In this document: positions 24,957 through 33,552 of the stretch, one piece after another | Numbering within the stretch: position 1 is the first letter of the stretch | Layout: each line of letters begins with the position of its first letter | Source of the DNA: Lonsdalea britannica | Lineage (GTDB): Bacteria; Pseudomonadota; Gammaproteobacteria; Enterobacterales; Enterobacteriaceae | Reading direction: 5' to 3' | NCBI RefSeq assembly: GCF_002111595.1 | Contig: NZ_LUTN01000022.1 | Span: 1 to 50,741, forward strand | DNA: 50,741 bases | Program-made: the position numbers and the translations under genes | Notes under the pieces: generated by a model | Database searches by the model: none | What the model saw: the letters and a program-made list of their open reading frames with translations, nothing else | What the model was told of the DNA's origin: nothing

Positions 24957-27335
24957 TTATCCCTTGCGGCGCGGCTTCCAGCGGCGTAACCACAGTGAAT
25001 TACTCAAGACGGAGACAGAACTCAGCGCCATCGCGCTGCCGGCAATCACCGGATTGAGCAGGCCGTATGCGGCCAGCGGGATCCCCAGCACATTATAGAA
25101 AAAGGCGAAGAACAAGTTCTGCCTGACCTTATTCAGCGTCGCGCGCGACAGGCTAATGGCGTCGGGCAATCCGCCGAGACGGTTTTGCATCAGCACCACG
25201 TCCGCCGTATCCAGCGCGATATTCGAACCGGCGCCGACCGCGAATCCTATGTCGGCCACCGCCAGCGCGGGCGCATCGTTGATGCCGTCGCCCACCATGC
25301 CGACACAGTATCCCTCCGCCTGTAGGCGAGCGATCTGCTCCGCTTTCTGCTCAGGCAACACTTCGGCGATAAACTGACGGATCCCGGCTCGCTCGGCTAC
25401 CCGCTCCGCCGCCCGTGCGTTATCGCCGGTCAGCATGACAACGCGGATCCCCTGTCGATGCAGCGTTTCCACCGTCGCCACGGCATCGTCACGCAGCCGA
25501 TCCTCGAAACAAACATAGCCGAGCAGTTGGTCATCTCGCGCCAGCCCCACCACCGTCAACCCCTTTTGCTCTTGCATCGCGGGGAGCGCGGTATCAAAAG
25601 CCACGCCGCGCGACGTCAGGAAGGTAGGCGAGCCAAGAATCACTGTGCTGTCGCCCTCTTGCGCACTGATGCCGCGCCCCACGATAGCGTTAAATCCGTG
25701 TACTTCCGCCGCAGTCGCCCCGGCCTGCTGCGCATACTTCACCAGCGCCTGTCCCAGCGGATGTTCGGAGTTCTGCTCCAGGCCCATCGCCAGACTCAGC
25801 AGCGCCTCCTTCGACATACCATCAGCCGGCAGCACGTTGACCACGGAAGGGTGTCCTTCAGTCAGCGTCCCGGTTTTATCGATCACCAAAACCTGCAACT
25901 GCTGAGCGTTTTCCAGCGCGCTCGCGTTGCGAAACAGGATTCCCGCCCGCGCGCCCTGCCCGGTTCCGACCATCATCGCGGTCGGCGTCGCCAGTCCCAA
26001 CGCGCACGGACAGGCGATCACCAGCACGGCGATGGCGTTGACCAAGCTTGCCTCCCACTGTCCGGTCACCCACCCGCTGATCACAAAGGTCAGCACGGCA
26101 ATCGTGATCACGACGGGGACAAAAATCGCGGAAATCCGGTCAGCCAGCCGCTGCACGCTGGCTTTAGAGCCCTGAGCCTCTTCGACCAGCCGGACGATAC
26201 GCGACAGCGCGGTATCACTGCCGACGCTGGTCGCACGCACTCGCAGGGCGCCGCTATGATTCTGCGTCGCCGCGTAAACCTGCGCATCGGCTTGCTTCAC
26301 CACGAGCTGACTTTCGCCCGTCAACATCGCCTCGTTGACCTCGGACAATCCGTCGATGACCACGCCGTCAACGGGCACACTCTCGCCCGGTCTGACCAGA
26401 AACACATCGCCACTGCGCAGCGATGCCACATCACGGTCCTGCCATTCGCCGTCAACGTCGACGTGCGCTATCTGTGGCTGAAGGCGTAACAGCCCCTCAA
26501 TGGCGTCACCGGTTTTGGACTTGGCTCTGCTCTCCAACAGCTTGCCGAGCAGGACCAGCGTGATGATGGCGGCGCTGGCCTCAAAGTAAAGATCGCCGTG
26601 TTCCGAGGTCAGGAGCGTCACCAGACTTAACGTGTAAGCGACACTGGTTCCCAACGTCACCAGCACATCCATATTGGCCGTTCCGCTGCGCAACGCGCTC
26701 CAGGCCCGGTGATAAAAGTGACGGCCGCACCAGAACTGCACCGGCGTCGCCAGCAACCATTGGAACCACCCCGGCAGCCAGTGTGCCTGCCCGAAAAACA
26801 TCGCGACCATTTCAAACAGCAGCGGAAACGACAGTACGGCAGCCACCACCAACGCATTGCGATCTTTTGTCCAAGCCCGCTCGCGCCGCTGACGCTCGGC
26901 CTCCCGATCGCCCGCCGTCACCTGACGCGCCGTAAACCCGGCGCGTTCGATACGCGCTATCAGTGATTCCGGCGTAGCACTACCGGGGGTCACGCTGACC
27001 TGCGCCCGACCGGCGGCGAAATTGACCGTCGCCGTCACCCCGTCCACCTTATTCAGCACCTTTTCGATACGTGCCGCGCAGGCGACGCAGCTCATGCCGT
27101 CGACGGCCAACGCTACCCGCTGATCCGCCACGTCGAACCCGGCTTTGCGGATCGCGGCGATCACGTCGCTGGACGAACTGCGCGCATCATCGAGACGCAC
27201 CACCGCTTTCTCGCTGGCGAAGTTCACGCTGGCGGAGACGCCATCCAGGCGGTTGAGGACACGTTCAATACGGCTGGCGCACGCGGCGCAGGACATGCCG
27301 GTGACGGCAAGATGAAAAGGCTGGGATTGGCTCAT
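24957..27335 (-). CDS. copA: Copper-exporting P1B-type ATPase CopA
   Basis: A ~792-residue copper pump of the inner membrane. Two N-terminal HMA domains each carry a GMSCxACA motif (AVTGMSCAACASRIERVLNR; AVDGMSCVACAARIEKVLNK). Eight membrane helices follow, including the CPC ion-channel motif in VIACPCALGLATPTAMMVGT. The catalytic loop has VIDKTGTLTEGHP (phosphorylated Asp), EHPLG (HP motif) and MVGDGINDAPALAVADIG. It exports Cu(I) at the cost of ATP. The ATG at 27335 (MSQSQPF) has AGGA upstream and agrees with the family. An in-frame ATG at 27470 would lie only ten bases from the CsoR operator and is unlikely. It is first in the copA-copZ-csoR operon, and the frame is intact. Confidence 0.95.
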   Translation of the reverse strand: MSQSQPFHLAVTGMSCAACASRIERVLNRLDGVSASVNFASEKAVVRLDDARSSSSDVIAAIRKAGFDVADQRVALAVDGMSCVACAARIEKVLNKVDGVTATVNFAAGRAQVSVTPGSATPESLIARIERAGFTARQVTAGDREAERQRRERAWTKDRNALVVAAVLSFPLLFEMVAMFFGQAHWLPGWFQWLLATPVQFWCGRHFYHRAWSALRSGTANMDVLVTLGTSVAYTLSLVTLLTSEHGDLYFEASAAIITLVLLGKLLESRAKSKTGDAIEGLLRLQPQIAHVDVDGEWQDRDVASLRSGDVFLVRPGESVPVDGVVIDGLSEVNEAMLTGESQLVVKQADAQVYAATQNHSGALRVRATSVGSDTALSRIVRLVEEAQGSKASVQRLADRISAIFVPVVITIAVLTFVISGWVTGQWEASLVNAIAVLVIACPCALGLATPTAMMVGTGQGARAGILFRNASALENAQQLQVLVIDKTGTLTEGHPSVVNVLPADGMSKEALLSLAMGLEQNSEHPLGQALVKYAQQAGATAAEVHGFNAIVGRGISAQEGDSTVILGSPTFLTSRGVAFDTALPAMQEQKGLTVVGLARDDQLLGYVCFEDRLRDDAVATVETLHRQGIRVVMLTGDNARAAERVAERAGIRQFIAEVLPEQKAEQIARLQAEGYCVGMVGDGINDAPALAVADIGFAVGAGSNIALDTADVVLMQNRLGGLPDAISLSRATLNKVRQNLFFAFFYNVLGIPLAAYGLLNPVIAGSAMALSSVSVLSNSLWLRRWKPRRKG

Positions 27336-27479
27336 AAAGGGCTGTCCTAATCTGGTTGCAGACAAGGGGGTTATCGCGCGGGTAGCCGGCATGCCCAAAA
27401 CATCGTGGGAACCGGGGCACTGTTGACGCGCAACCGTTGAAAACCTGCCTAACAACATACGCGCAGCCATCGCTTTATG

Positions 27480-27496
27480 ATACCCCCCAAGGGTAT
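27480..27496 (-). promoter_or_regulatory. CsoR-type operator/promoter of the copper operon
   Basis: ATACCC-CCCAA-GGGTAT is a perfect 6-bp inverted repeat with a C/G-rich centre, the form bound by CsoR proteins. On the minus strand TATCAT, overlapping its downstream end, can serve as the -10. Transcription would start about 130 bases before copA, with the csoR gene in the same operon closing the loop. Confidence 0.65.
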
Positions 27497-27540
27497 TTTA
27501 TTAAACCGTCCTGTCCGCCTCGCTTTGTCACGGTAGTGAA

Positions 27541-28558
27541 AGACGGAAGCCATATCGTGTTTTCTCACTCAGAAACACCTATTTATTCTTCCAATTAAGC
27601 GATAAATACCGCGCTGAAAAATCGCTACGCTACAATCGGCTTTAAATATAAGAAAACGTGAGGAGTGTTTTTCTGTAGAGGGATACCCTGCTTAATTCAT
27701 GAAGGTGACGCCGTGCGTGCGCTTTCAAATCACCGGCGATACCGAGCTAGCGGCGACCGATTAAAACATCACCTTCATCAAAATATTTAACGGCGGATGA
27801 GTAACGTCAATACCTCCAATTTTTTCGGACAAAATGGAAACAATACCTACCCCAATCCCTTCTCGAAACAGACCTATTTCAACGATGGAGGACGGGACAA
27901 CACAATTTCATTTTTTCATCTTTCAATAACCTGATTCCTCCCTCATGAAATAAAGAATAAAGAGGAATGATCGTCTATTTATTTACCCTTTCCGCCCTAA
28001 AAGTCATAAAAAAAAAACCGTTCAATTACAGATAAATGAATGCCATTGGACTTTTTTAAAAATACGCCAAATGAAGCCGCCGGGTTTTCCGTTATTTTTT
28101 CATCTCAACACCTACCTATTTACCGCCGCCATATCGGGGGCTTTACGTCGTTATTCCCGAGGCATCACCCCGACTTAACAGAATAAACATCAGCACCGTA
28201 TCACTGACCCACATCGATATTTTTAGCCCGCCCATTCCTCATCGAAATGCGGTCACAAACCTGAGAATTCATCATGCCAAACACCTATTAACCCCGTCCC
28301 TTCCGCTATAGGAAAATAGCGCCGGTGACAGCGATAATTCACGAGGTGACATCCTGTTTTTCCTCGCCCACATTTCTTTCCGGGCGTCGAAGATTAGAAA
28401 AACGGCCCCTTTTGCAGTATCCTGAGCCGCGTTTTGGCATAAATGGATTGGGAAAACAGAACATATAAAATATCGGTAAGATGACGGGTCACTGACCTAT
28501 TTCACTCCTCGACGAGTGTTCAATACGCAAATGAAACCAACACCATGGGGAGAAATAA
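27541..28558. other. 1-kb A+T-rich intergenic region
   Basis: No convincing gene. ATGAAGGTGA (27699-27708) is repeated inverted at 27769-27778, enclosing about 60 bases. On the minus strand, a start-less frame ending near 27764 reads SSIVEIGLFREGIGVGIVSI then LSEKIGGIDVTHPPLNIL. It looks like a piece of a real protein, but I cannot name it. The final ~120 bases must hold the promoter of the peptide ABC operon; GGGGAG precedes its ATG. Confidence 0.4.
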
Positions 28559-30148
28559 ATGAAAAAAGAGCATTCGGACTTACAGAAATTGCTCGGGCAG
28601 GCTCAGTTCAGCCGCCGGTCGTTTCTCAATACTGCCGCACTCCTTGGAGCGAGTAGTGTACTTTCTTCATTTCCTTTGAGTAGTTCTGCTGCGCAAGCCG
28701 TACCGAGGCGGGGCGGCACGCTCAAACTGGGTATGTCTGGCGGGAACACCAGCGATACGCTCGATCCCACACTGTTCAGCGACTGGGTGCCGCTCAATCA
28801 GGCCTACATGCTGATGAACGGTCTGGTCGAGATCGATGAAAATAATCAGGCCACGCCGGAGCTGCTAGAAAGCTGGCAGGTCGAACCGGGTGCCAAAGAG
28901 TGGCGCTTCAAGGTGCGTCAGGGCGTTACCTTCCACAACGGCAAAACGCTGGATGCGGATGACATCATCTACTCCATCAATCTGCACCGCGGCGAAAAGT
29001 CTCGCAGCGCGATTCGCTCCCAGCTCTCCAGCATCACGAAACTCTCCCGCACCGCCCCTGACGAGATTGCCATTACGCTCGACAGCGGCAACGCGGATCT
29101 GCCGTATCTGCTGGCGGACTATCACCTGCTGGTGGTGCCGAACGGCTTTACCGACTGGTCACACCCTATCGGCACCGGCGGATTCACGTTCGACTACTAT
29201 CAGCCAGGCGTTCGCTCTCGTTTCAAACGCAACCCGAACTACTGGAAGCCGAACCGCGCGTTCGTCGACGCCGTGGAAGTGCTGGTCATCAACGATCCGA
29301 CCGCCCGCACCAATGCGCTGATTTCCGGGCAGGTGCATGCCATCAACCGCGTCGATTTCAAAACCGTCGATTTCCTGAAGCGCAGCCCGCTGCTAAATAT
29401 CATTCGATCTTCCGGCGGTCAGCACTTCACGTTCCTGATGGACTGCCGCGCCGCGCCGTTTAACAACAACGACGTGCGCCTCGCGATCAAGTACGGCATC
29501 GACCGTGAAAAAATTCTGGCCACTGTGCTGCGCGGCTACGGCAGCCTCGGCAATGACCATCCGATTCCGAAAACCGATCGCTTCTTCAACCACGACCTGC
29601 CGCAGCGCGCGTGGGATCCGGACAAGGCCAAATTCCACCTGAAAAAGGCCGGGCTGACTACGCTCCCGCTGGAGCTATCCTCCTCAGACGCCGCTTTCGC
29701 CGGTGCGCTGGACGCGGCGGCGCTGTTCCAGGGACAGGCCAACCAGTCGGGCCTTCAGGTGACCATCAAACGCCAGCCCGCCGACAGCTACTGGGAGAAC
29801 GTGTGGATGAAAGCCCCGTTCAGCATGGGCTACTGGGGAGGTCGACCGACCGCCGACCAGATGTTCTCCACCGCCTGGCAGTCCACCGCCAAGTGGAACG
29901 ATGCCCATTGGAAAAATGACCGCTTCGATGCGCTGCTGTTGCAGGCCCGTTCCCTGCTCGACGAGAAGGCGCGCGCCGACATCTACGGCGAACTGCAGAG
30001 CATCGCACGCGACGACGGCGGCGCGATGATTCCGCTCTTCGGCGACTACCTCGATGCGACCAGCAAAAAACTGGGCGGCGTCACTCCCCATCCGTTGTTC
30101 AACTTTATGGGGGGACGTCTGGCGGAGCGCGTCTGGCTGGAGTCGTAA
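28559..30148 (+). CDS. Peptide-type ABC transporter substrate-binding protein with Tat signal
   Basis: This 529-residue periplasmic binding protein (SBP family 5, DppA/OppA type) starts with a twin-arginine signal: SRRSFLNTAALLGASS (Arg19-Arg20), a hydrophobic stretch and a likely cleavage after SAAQA. Typical SBP_bac_5 blocks are LEIDENNQATPELLESW-like wording (here GLVEIDENNQATPELLES), WRFKVRQGVTFHNGKTLDAD and PFNNNDVRLAIKYGIDREKI. Tat export suggests folding or ligand loading before secretion, which is unusual for this family, where Sec signals dominate. It is the first gene of a five-gene operon, and its TAA overlaps the next ATG by one base. The solute is probably a peptide, opine-like compound or glycoside-like molecule; the family does not fix it. 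Confidence 0.9.
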   Translation: MKKEHSDLQKLLGQAQFSRRSFLNTAALLGASSVLSSFPLSSSAAQAVPRRGGTLKLGMSGGNTSDTLDPTLFSDWVPLNQAYMLMNGLVEIDENNQATPELLESWQVEPGAKEWRFKVRQGVTFHNGKTLDADDIIYSINLHRGEKSRSAIRSQLSSITKLSRTAPDEIAITLDSGNADLPYLLADYHLLVVPNGFTDWSHPIGTGGFTFDYYQPGVRSRFKRNPNYWKPNRAFVDAVEVLVINDPTARTNALISGQVHAINRVDFKTVDFLKRSPLLNIIRSSGGQHFTFLMDCRAAPFNNNDVRLAIKYGIDREKILATVLRGYGSLGNDHPIPKTDRFFNHDLPQRAWDPDKAKFHLKKAGLTTLPLELSSSDAAFAGALDAAALFQGQANQSGLQVTIKRQPADSYWENVWMKAPFSMGYWGGRPTADQMFSTAWQSTAKWNDAHWKNDRFDALLLQARSLLDEKARADIYGELQSIARDDGGAMIPLFGDYLDATSKKLGGVTPHPLFNFMGGRLAERVWLES

Positions 30149-31095
30149 TGAAAAAGCATATCCTTCACCGTCTCTTGCTGGGGCTGTTGACGCTCTGGCT
30201 GGTTTCCATGCTGATCTTTCTCGGCACCGAGCTGCTGCCCGGCGATATCGCCAGCGCGCTGCTCGGCCAAAACGGTACCCCGGAAACCATTGCTGCGCTG
30301 CGCACCCAGCTGGGGCTGGATCAGCCTGCCGTCGGCCGCTATCTGCACTGGCTGACCGGTGTGCTGCACGGCGATCTCGGCACCTCGCTGGCCAACGGGC
30401 GTCCTATCAGTGAAGAGCTGCTACCGCGCCTGGAGAACACGCTGTTTCTGGCCGCCTATGCCGCGCTGATCGCCATTCCGCTGGCGGTGGCGCTCGGCAT
30501 TGCCTGCGCCATCTGGCGCGGTTCGCTGTTCGACCGGCTCGCCAACTCGCTGACGCTCCTAAGCATTTCCGTCCCGGAATTTTTCGTCGGCTACCTGCTG
30601 GTGATTTTCTTCGCTATCCACTTCGCCTGGTTCCCCAGTCTGGCGATGGTCAGCCCGGACGACTCGCTGACGCAGCGGCTGTATAACGCGACGCTGCCGA
30701 TGCTCACGCTAGTGCTGGTGGTGCTGGCGCACATGCTGCGCATGACGCGCGCCTCCGTGGGCGCGGTCATGTCAGCCGGTTATATCGAAACCGCGCTGCT
30801 GAAAGGCGTGCCGCGCTGGCGCATCGTGCTGGGTCATGCCTTGCCCAACGCGCTGGCGCCCATCATCAACGTGGTGGCCTTCAACCTCGCGTATCTGGTC
30901 GTCGGCGTGATCCTGGTCGAAGTCGTCTTTGTCTATCCGGGCATTGGACAGCTGATGGTCGATGCGGTCAGTAAACGCGACCTGCCTGTCGTACAGGCGT
31001 GCGGACTGCTGTTCGGCGGCACTTATATCCTGCTGAACACCGTCGCCGATCTGCTGGCTATCTGGTGTAACCCCCGACTGCGACATACGAGGTAA
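30148..31095 (+). CDS. ABC transporter permease, DppB/OppB type
   Basis: This 315-residue inner-membrane protein has the N-terminal signature ILHRLLLGLLTLWLVSMLIF, the domain GTPETIAALRTQLGLDQPAV with RYLHWLTGVLHGDLGTS, and the BPD permease region ending with the EAA loop (ETALLKGVPRWRIVLGHALP) that docks to the ATPase. About six membrane helices are visible. Together with the following DppC-type protein it forms the membrane channel of the importer. The start overlaps the upstream stop (TAATG). Confidence 0.92.
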   Translation: MKKHILHRLLLGLLTLWLVSMLIFLGTELLPGDIASALLGQNGTPETIAALRTQLGLDQPAVGRYLHWLTGVLHGDLGTSLANGRPISEELLPRLENTLFLAAYAALIAIPLAVALGIACAIWRGSLFDRLANSLTLLSISVPEFFVGYLLVIFFAIHFAWFPSLAMVSPDDSLTQRLYNATLPMLTLVLVVLAHMLRMTRASVGAVMSAGYIETALLKGVPRWRIVLGHALPNALAPIINVVAFNLAYLVVGVILVEVVFVYPGIGQLMVDAVSKRDLPVVQACGLLFGGTYILLNTVADLLAIWCNPRLRHTR

Positions 31096-31102
31096 GTCAG
31101 GC

Positions 31103-31933
31103 ATGAAAATAACAAAAATGAGCGGAGTGCCGCTCTCGGCGTGGATCGGGCTGCTGATTATCGCCGTCAATCTGATTGGCGCGCTGTTCGCGCCCTGGCT
31201 GGCTCCGCATAGCGAAACCGCGCAGGTCGGCGACATCTGGATAGCGCCGTCGGCTGACGCGCTGCTCGGCACCGACAGTTTGGGGCGCGATATGCTGTCC
31301 CGCATTCTGTTCGGCGCCCGCACCACCATCGCCATTGCGCTGGTGATCACCTTCAGCTCCTTCGTCATCGGGATCATTACCGGCTTCACCGCGGCGATTT
31401 ACGGCCGCTGGGTCGACGTCGTACTGACGCGTATCGTCGATACCCTGATGTCGATTCCGGTCCTGATTCTGGCGCTGATTGTCCTCTCGGTATTGGGCAC
31501 GTCGATTCCCGTGCTGGTCGGCACTATCGCGCTGCTCGACGCCACCCGCGTCTTCCGGCTGGCGCGTCTGGTCGCGCAGGACATCGTGTGTCAGGAATAT
31601 GTGGAACTGGCCCGGCTGCGCGGCGAAGGCCTGCGCTGGATCCTGACGCGGGAAATCCTGCCGAACGCCATTCCGCCGCTGCTGGCCGAATTCGGCATGC
31701 GTTTCTGCTTCACGTTCCTGTTCATCGCCGGCCTCAGCTTCCTTGGCCTTGGTATCCAACCGCCGTACGCCGACTGGGGAAGCATGGTGCGCGACAACGC
31801 GCAGGCCATCAACTTCGGGCTGCTGGCGCCGCTCTATCCGGCGGCCGCCATCGCGCTGCTGACCATCGGCGTCAATTTGGTCGTGGACTGGCTGCTGCTG
31901 CGCAACAACCTGTCACTGGGGGATGAAGCATGA
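31103..31933 (+). CDS. ABC transporter permease, DppC/OppC type
   Basis: This 276-residue second permease has LLGTDSLGRDMLSRILFGAR, the DppC hallmark, and the EAA loop YVELARLRGEGLRWILTREI with LPNAIPPLL. It ends with a region typical of OppC (SFLGLGIQPPYADWGSMVRD). About six transmembrane segments are seen. It lies 7 bases behind the DppB-type gene and overlaps the ATPase gene by four bases (ATGA), which points to tight coupling. Confidence 0.92.
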   Translation: MKITKMSGVPLSAWIGLLIIAVNLIGALFAPWLAPHSETAQVGDIWIAPSADALLGTDSLGRDMLSRILFGARTTIAIALVITFSSFVIGIITGFTAAIYGRWVDVVLTRIVDTLMSIPVLILALIVLSVLGTSIPVLVGTIALLDATRVFRLARLVAQDIVCQEYVELARLRGEGLRWILTREILPNAIPPLLAEFGMRFCFTFLFIAGLSFLGLGIQPPYADWGSMVRDNAQAINFGLLAPLYPAAAIALLTIGVNLVVDWLLLRNNLSLGDEA

Positions 31934-33552
31934 ATCAACCTGTACTCAACATCCGTCACCTGCGTATCGAAACCGAAGACAAGGGACGCGCGCTGGTGCA
32001 GGACATCTCGCTCACCCTACAACGGGGCGAAGTCCTTGGCCTGATCGGCGAATCCGGCGCGGGCAAGTCCACCATCGGGCTGGCCGCGATGGGCTATACC
32101 CGTCCGGGTTGCCGCATCAGCGCGGGCGAAGTCCGCATCGACGATCAAGATATCGTGCCGCTCTCCAACGCGCAGAAGCAGGCGATCCGCGGCCGCCGCG
32201 TCGCCTACGTGGCGCAGAGCGCCGCCGCCGCGTTCAATCCGGCGCTGACCATCGGCAAACAGGTATGTGAAGGCCCGTTGCGACACGGTCTGATGAACCG
32301 CAGCGAGGCGAACGCCTGGGCCACGACGCTGTTCACCGCGCTGGATCTGCCCGATCCGGAAAACATCGGTAAACGCTATCCGCATCAGCTCTCCGGCGGA
32401 CAGCTGCAACGCGCGATGGCGGCGATGGCGATGTCCTGCAAACCCGACCTGCTGATCATGGACGAACCCACCACCGCGCTGGATGTCACCACGCAGATCG
32501 AAGTGCTGGTGATGCTGCGCAAACTGGTGCGGGAGTTTAACACCGCCGCGCTGTACATCACGCACGATCTGGCCGTGGTGTCCCAGATCGCCGACCGCAT
32601 TCTGGTGCTGCGTCAGGGACGCGCCGTGGAATGCGGCGACACCGACGTCATTTTGCAGACGCCGAAGGAAACCTATACGCAGCAGCTGGTTTCCGAACGC
32701 ACGCACGCGCTGACGCCGGGCGAAGAAACACAGTCCGACGCTTCCGCGCTGTTGACGCTGGATCGCCTTAGCACCGGATACAGCGGCAAACGGGTGGTGC
32801 ACGATGTTTCGCTGTCGCTGCCCAAAGGGCAAACGCTGGCGATCATCGGCGAATCCGGCAGCGGTAAGAGCACGCTGGCGCGGGCGCTGTGCGGTTTGCT
32901 GAACGATACCGAGGGCGATGCGATCTTTGACGGCGTCAAACTGGCGCACCGCTATCAGCAGCGCGACAAAGAGACGCTGCGCCGCATCCAGATGATCTAC
33001 CAGTTGCCGGACGTCGCACTGAATCCGCGACAGACCATTCTGGAAGCCATCGGCCGCCCTATCGCCTTCTATTTCGGCCACAACCGCCAGCAGGTGCGCG
33101 CCCGCGTCGAAGAGCTGCTCCAGCTGACCGAATTGCCGACCTCGCTGGCCGACCGCTATCCCGGCGAACTCTCCGGCGGGCAGAAGCAGCGTGTCTGCAT
33201 CGCGCGAGCGCTGGCCGCCAATCCGGATCTGATTATCTGCGACGAAGCGACGTCCGCGCTTGATCCGCTGGTCGCCGAGGGCGTGCTGAATCTGCTCAAA
33301 CGGCTGCAAGAGCAGCTGGGGCTCTCCTATCTGTTCATCACGCACGATCTCGGCACGGTCAAACGCGTCGCTCAGCAGGTCGCGGTCATGTATCAGGGCA
33401 ATATCGTCGCGCAAGGCCCGACGAGCAAAGTCTTCAGCGCCCCGATGCACCCTTACACCGAAAAACTGCTGACCTCCGTCCCTGAAATGCGCAGCTCCTG
33501 GCTCGACGAAGTTCTGGAGACGCGCGGCAATGAAATTTCGACAGGAATATGA
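31930..33552 (+). CDS. Fused double ATPase of peptide-type ABC importer (DppD-DppF fusion)
   Basis: This 540-residue protein contains two complete ABC modules. Module 1: Walker A GESGAGKST (about residue 41), signature LSGGQLQRAM, Walker B LLIMDEPTTALD. Module 2: Walker A GESGSGKST (about residue 309), signature LSGGQKQRVCIARAL, Walker B LIICDEATSALDP. In most peptide importers these are two proteins; fusions occur in glutathione-type (GsiA) and microcin C-type (YejF) systems. It powers import through the two permeases. Overlaps of four bases with both neighbours indicate strict stoichiometric expression. Confidence 0.93.
   Translation: MNQPVLNIRHLRIETEDKGRALVQDISLTLQRGEVLGLIGESGAGKSTIGLAAMGYTRPGCRISAGEVRIDDQDIVPLSNAQKQAIRGRRVAYVAQSAAAAFNPALTIGKQVCEGPLRHGLMNRSEANAWATTLFTALDLPDPENIGKRYPHQLSGGQLQRAMAAMAMSCKPDLLIMDEPTTALDVTTQIEVLVMLRKLVREFNTAALYITHDLAVVSQIADRILVLRQGRAVECGDTDVILQTPKETYTQQLVSERTHALTPGEETQSDASALLTLDRLSTGYSGKRVVHDVSLSLPKGQTLAIIGESGSGKSTLARALCGLLNDTEGDAIFDGVKLAHRYQQRDKETLRRIQMIYQLPDVALNPRQTILEAIGRPIAFYFGHNRQQVRARVEELLQLTELPTSLADRYPGELSGGQKQRVCIARALAANPDLIICDEATSALDPLVAEGVLNLLKRLQEQLGLSYLFITHDLGTVKRVAQQVAVMYQGNIVAQGPTSKVFSAPMHPYTEKLLTSVPEMRSSWLDEVLETRGNEISTGI

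Noticed and set aside
25458-26489. Plus-strand frame of 343 codons opposite copA
   Set aside because: CopA motifs are complete on the minus strand; the opposing frame shows only Arg/His/Gln-rich composition.
27698-27763. 21-codon mini-gene (MKVTPCVRFQITGDTELAATD)
   Set aside because: No ribosome-binding site; more likely part of the inverted repeat.
32017-33450. Minus-strand frame of 477 codons opposite the fused ABC ATPase
   Set aside because: The sense strand has two complete ABC modules; the antisense frame is Arg/Gln/Asp repeats with no recognisable domain.
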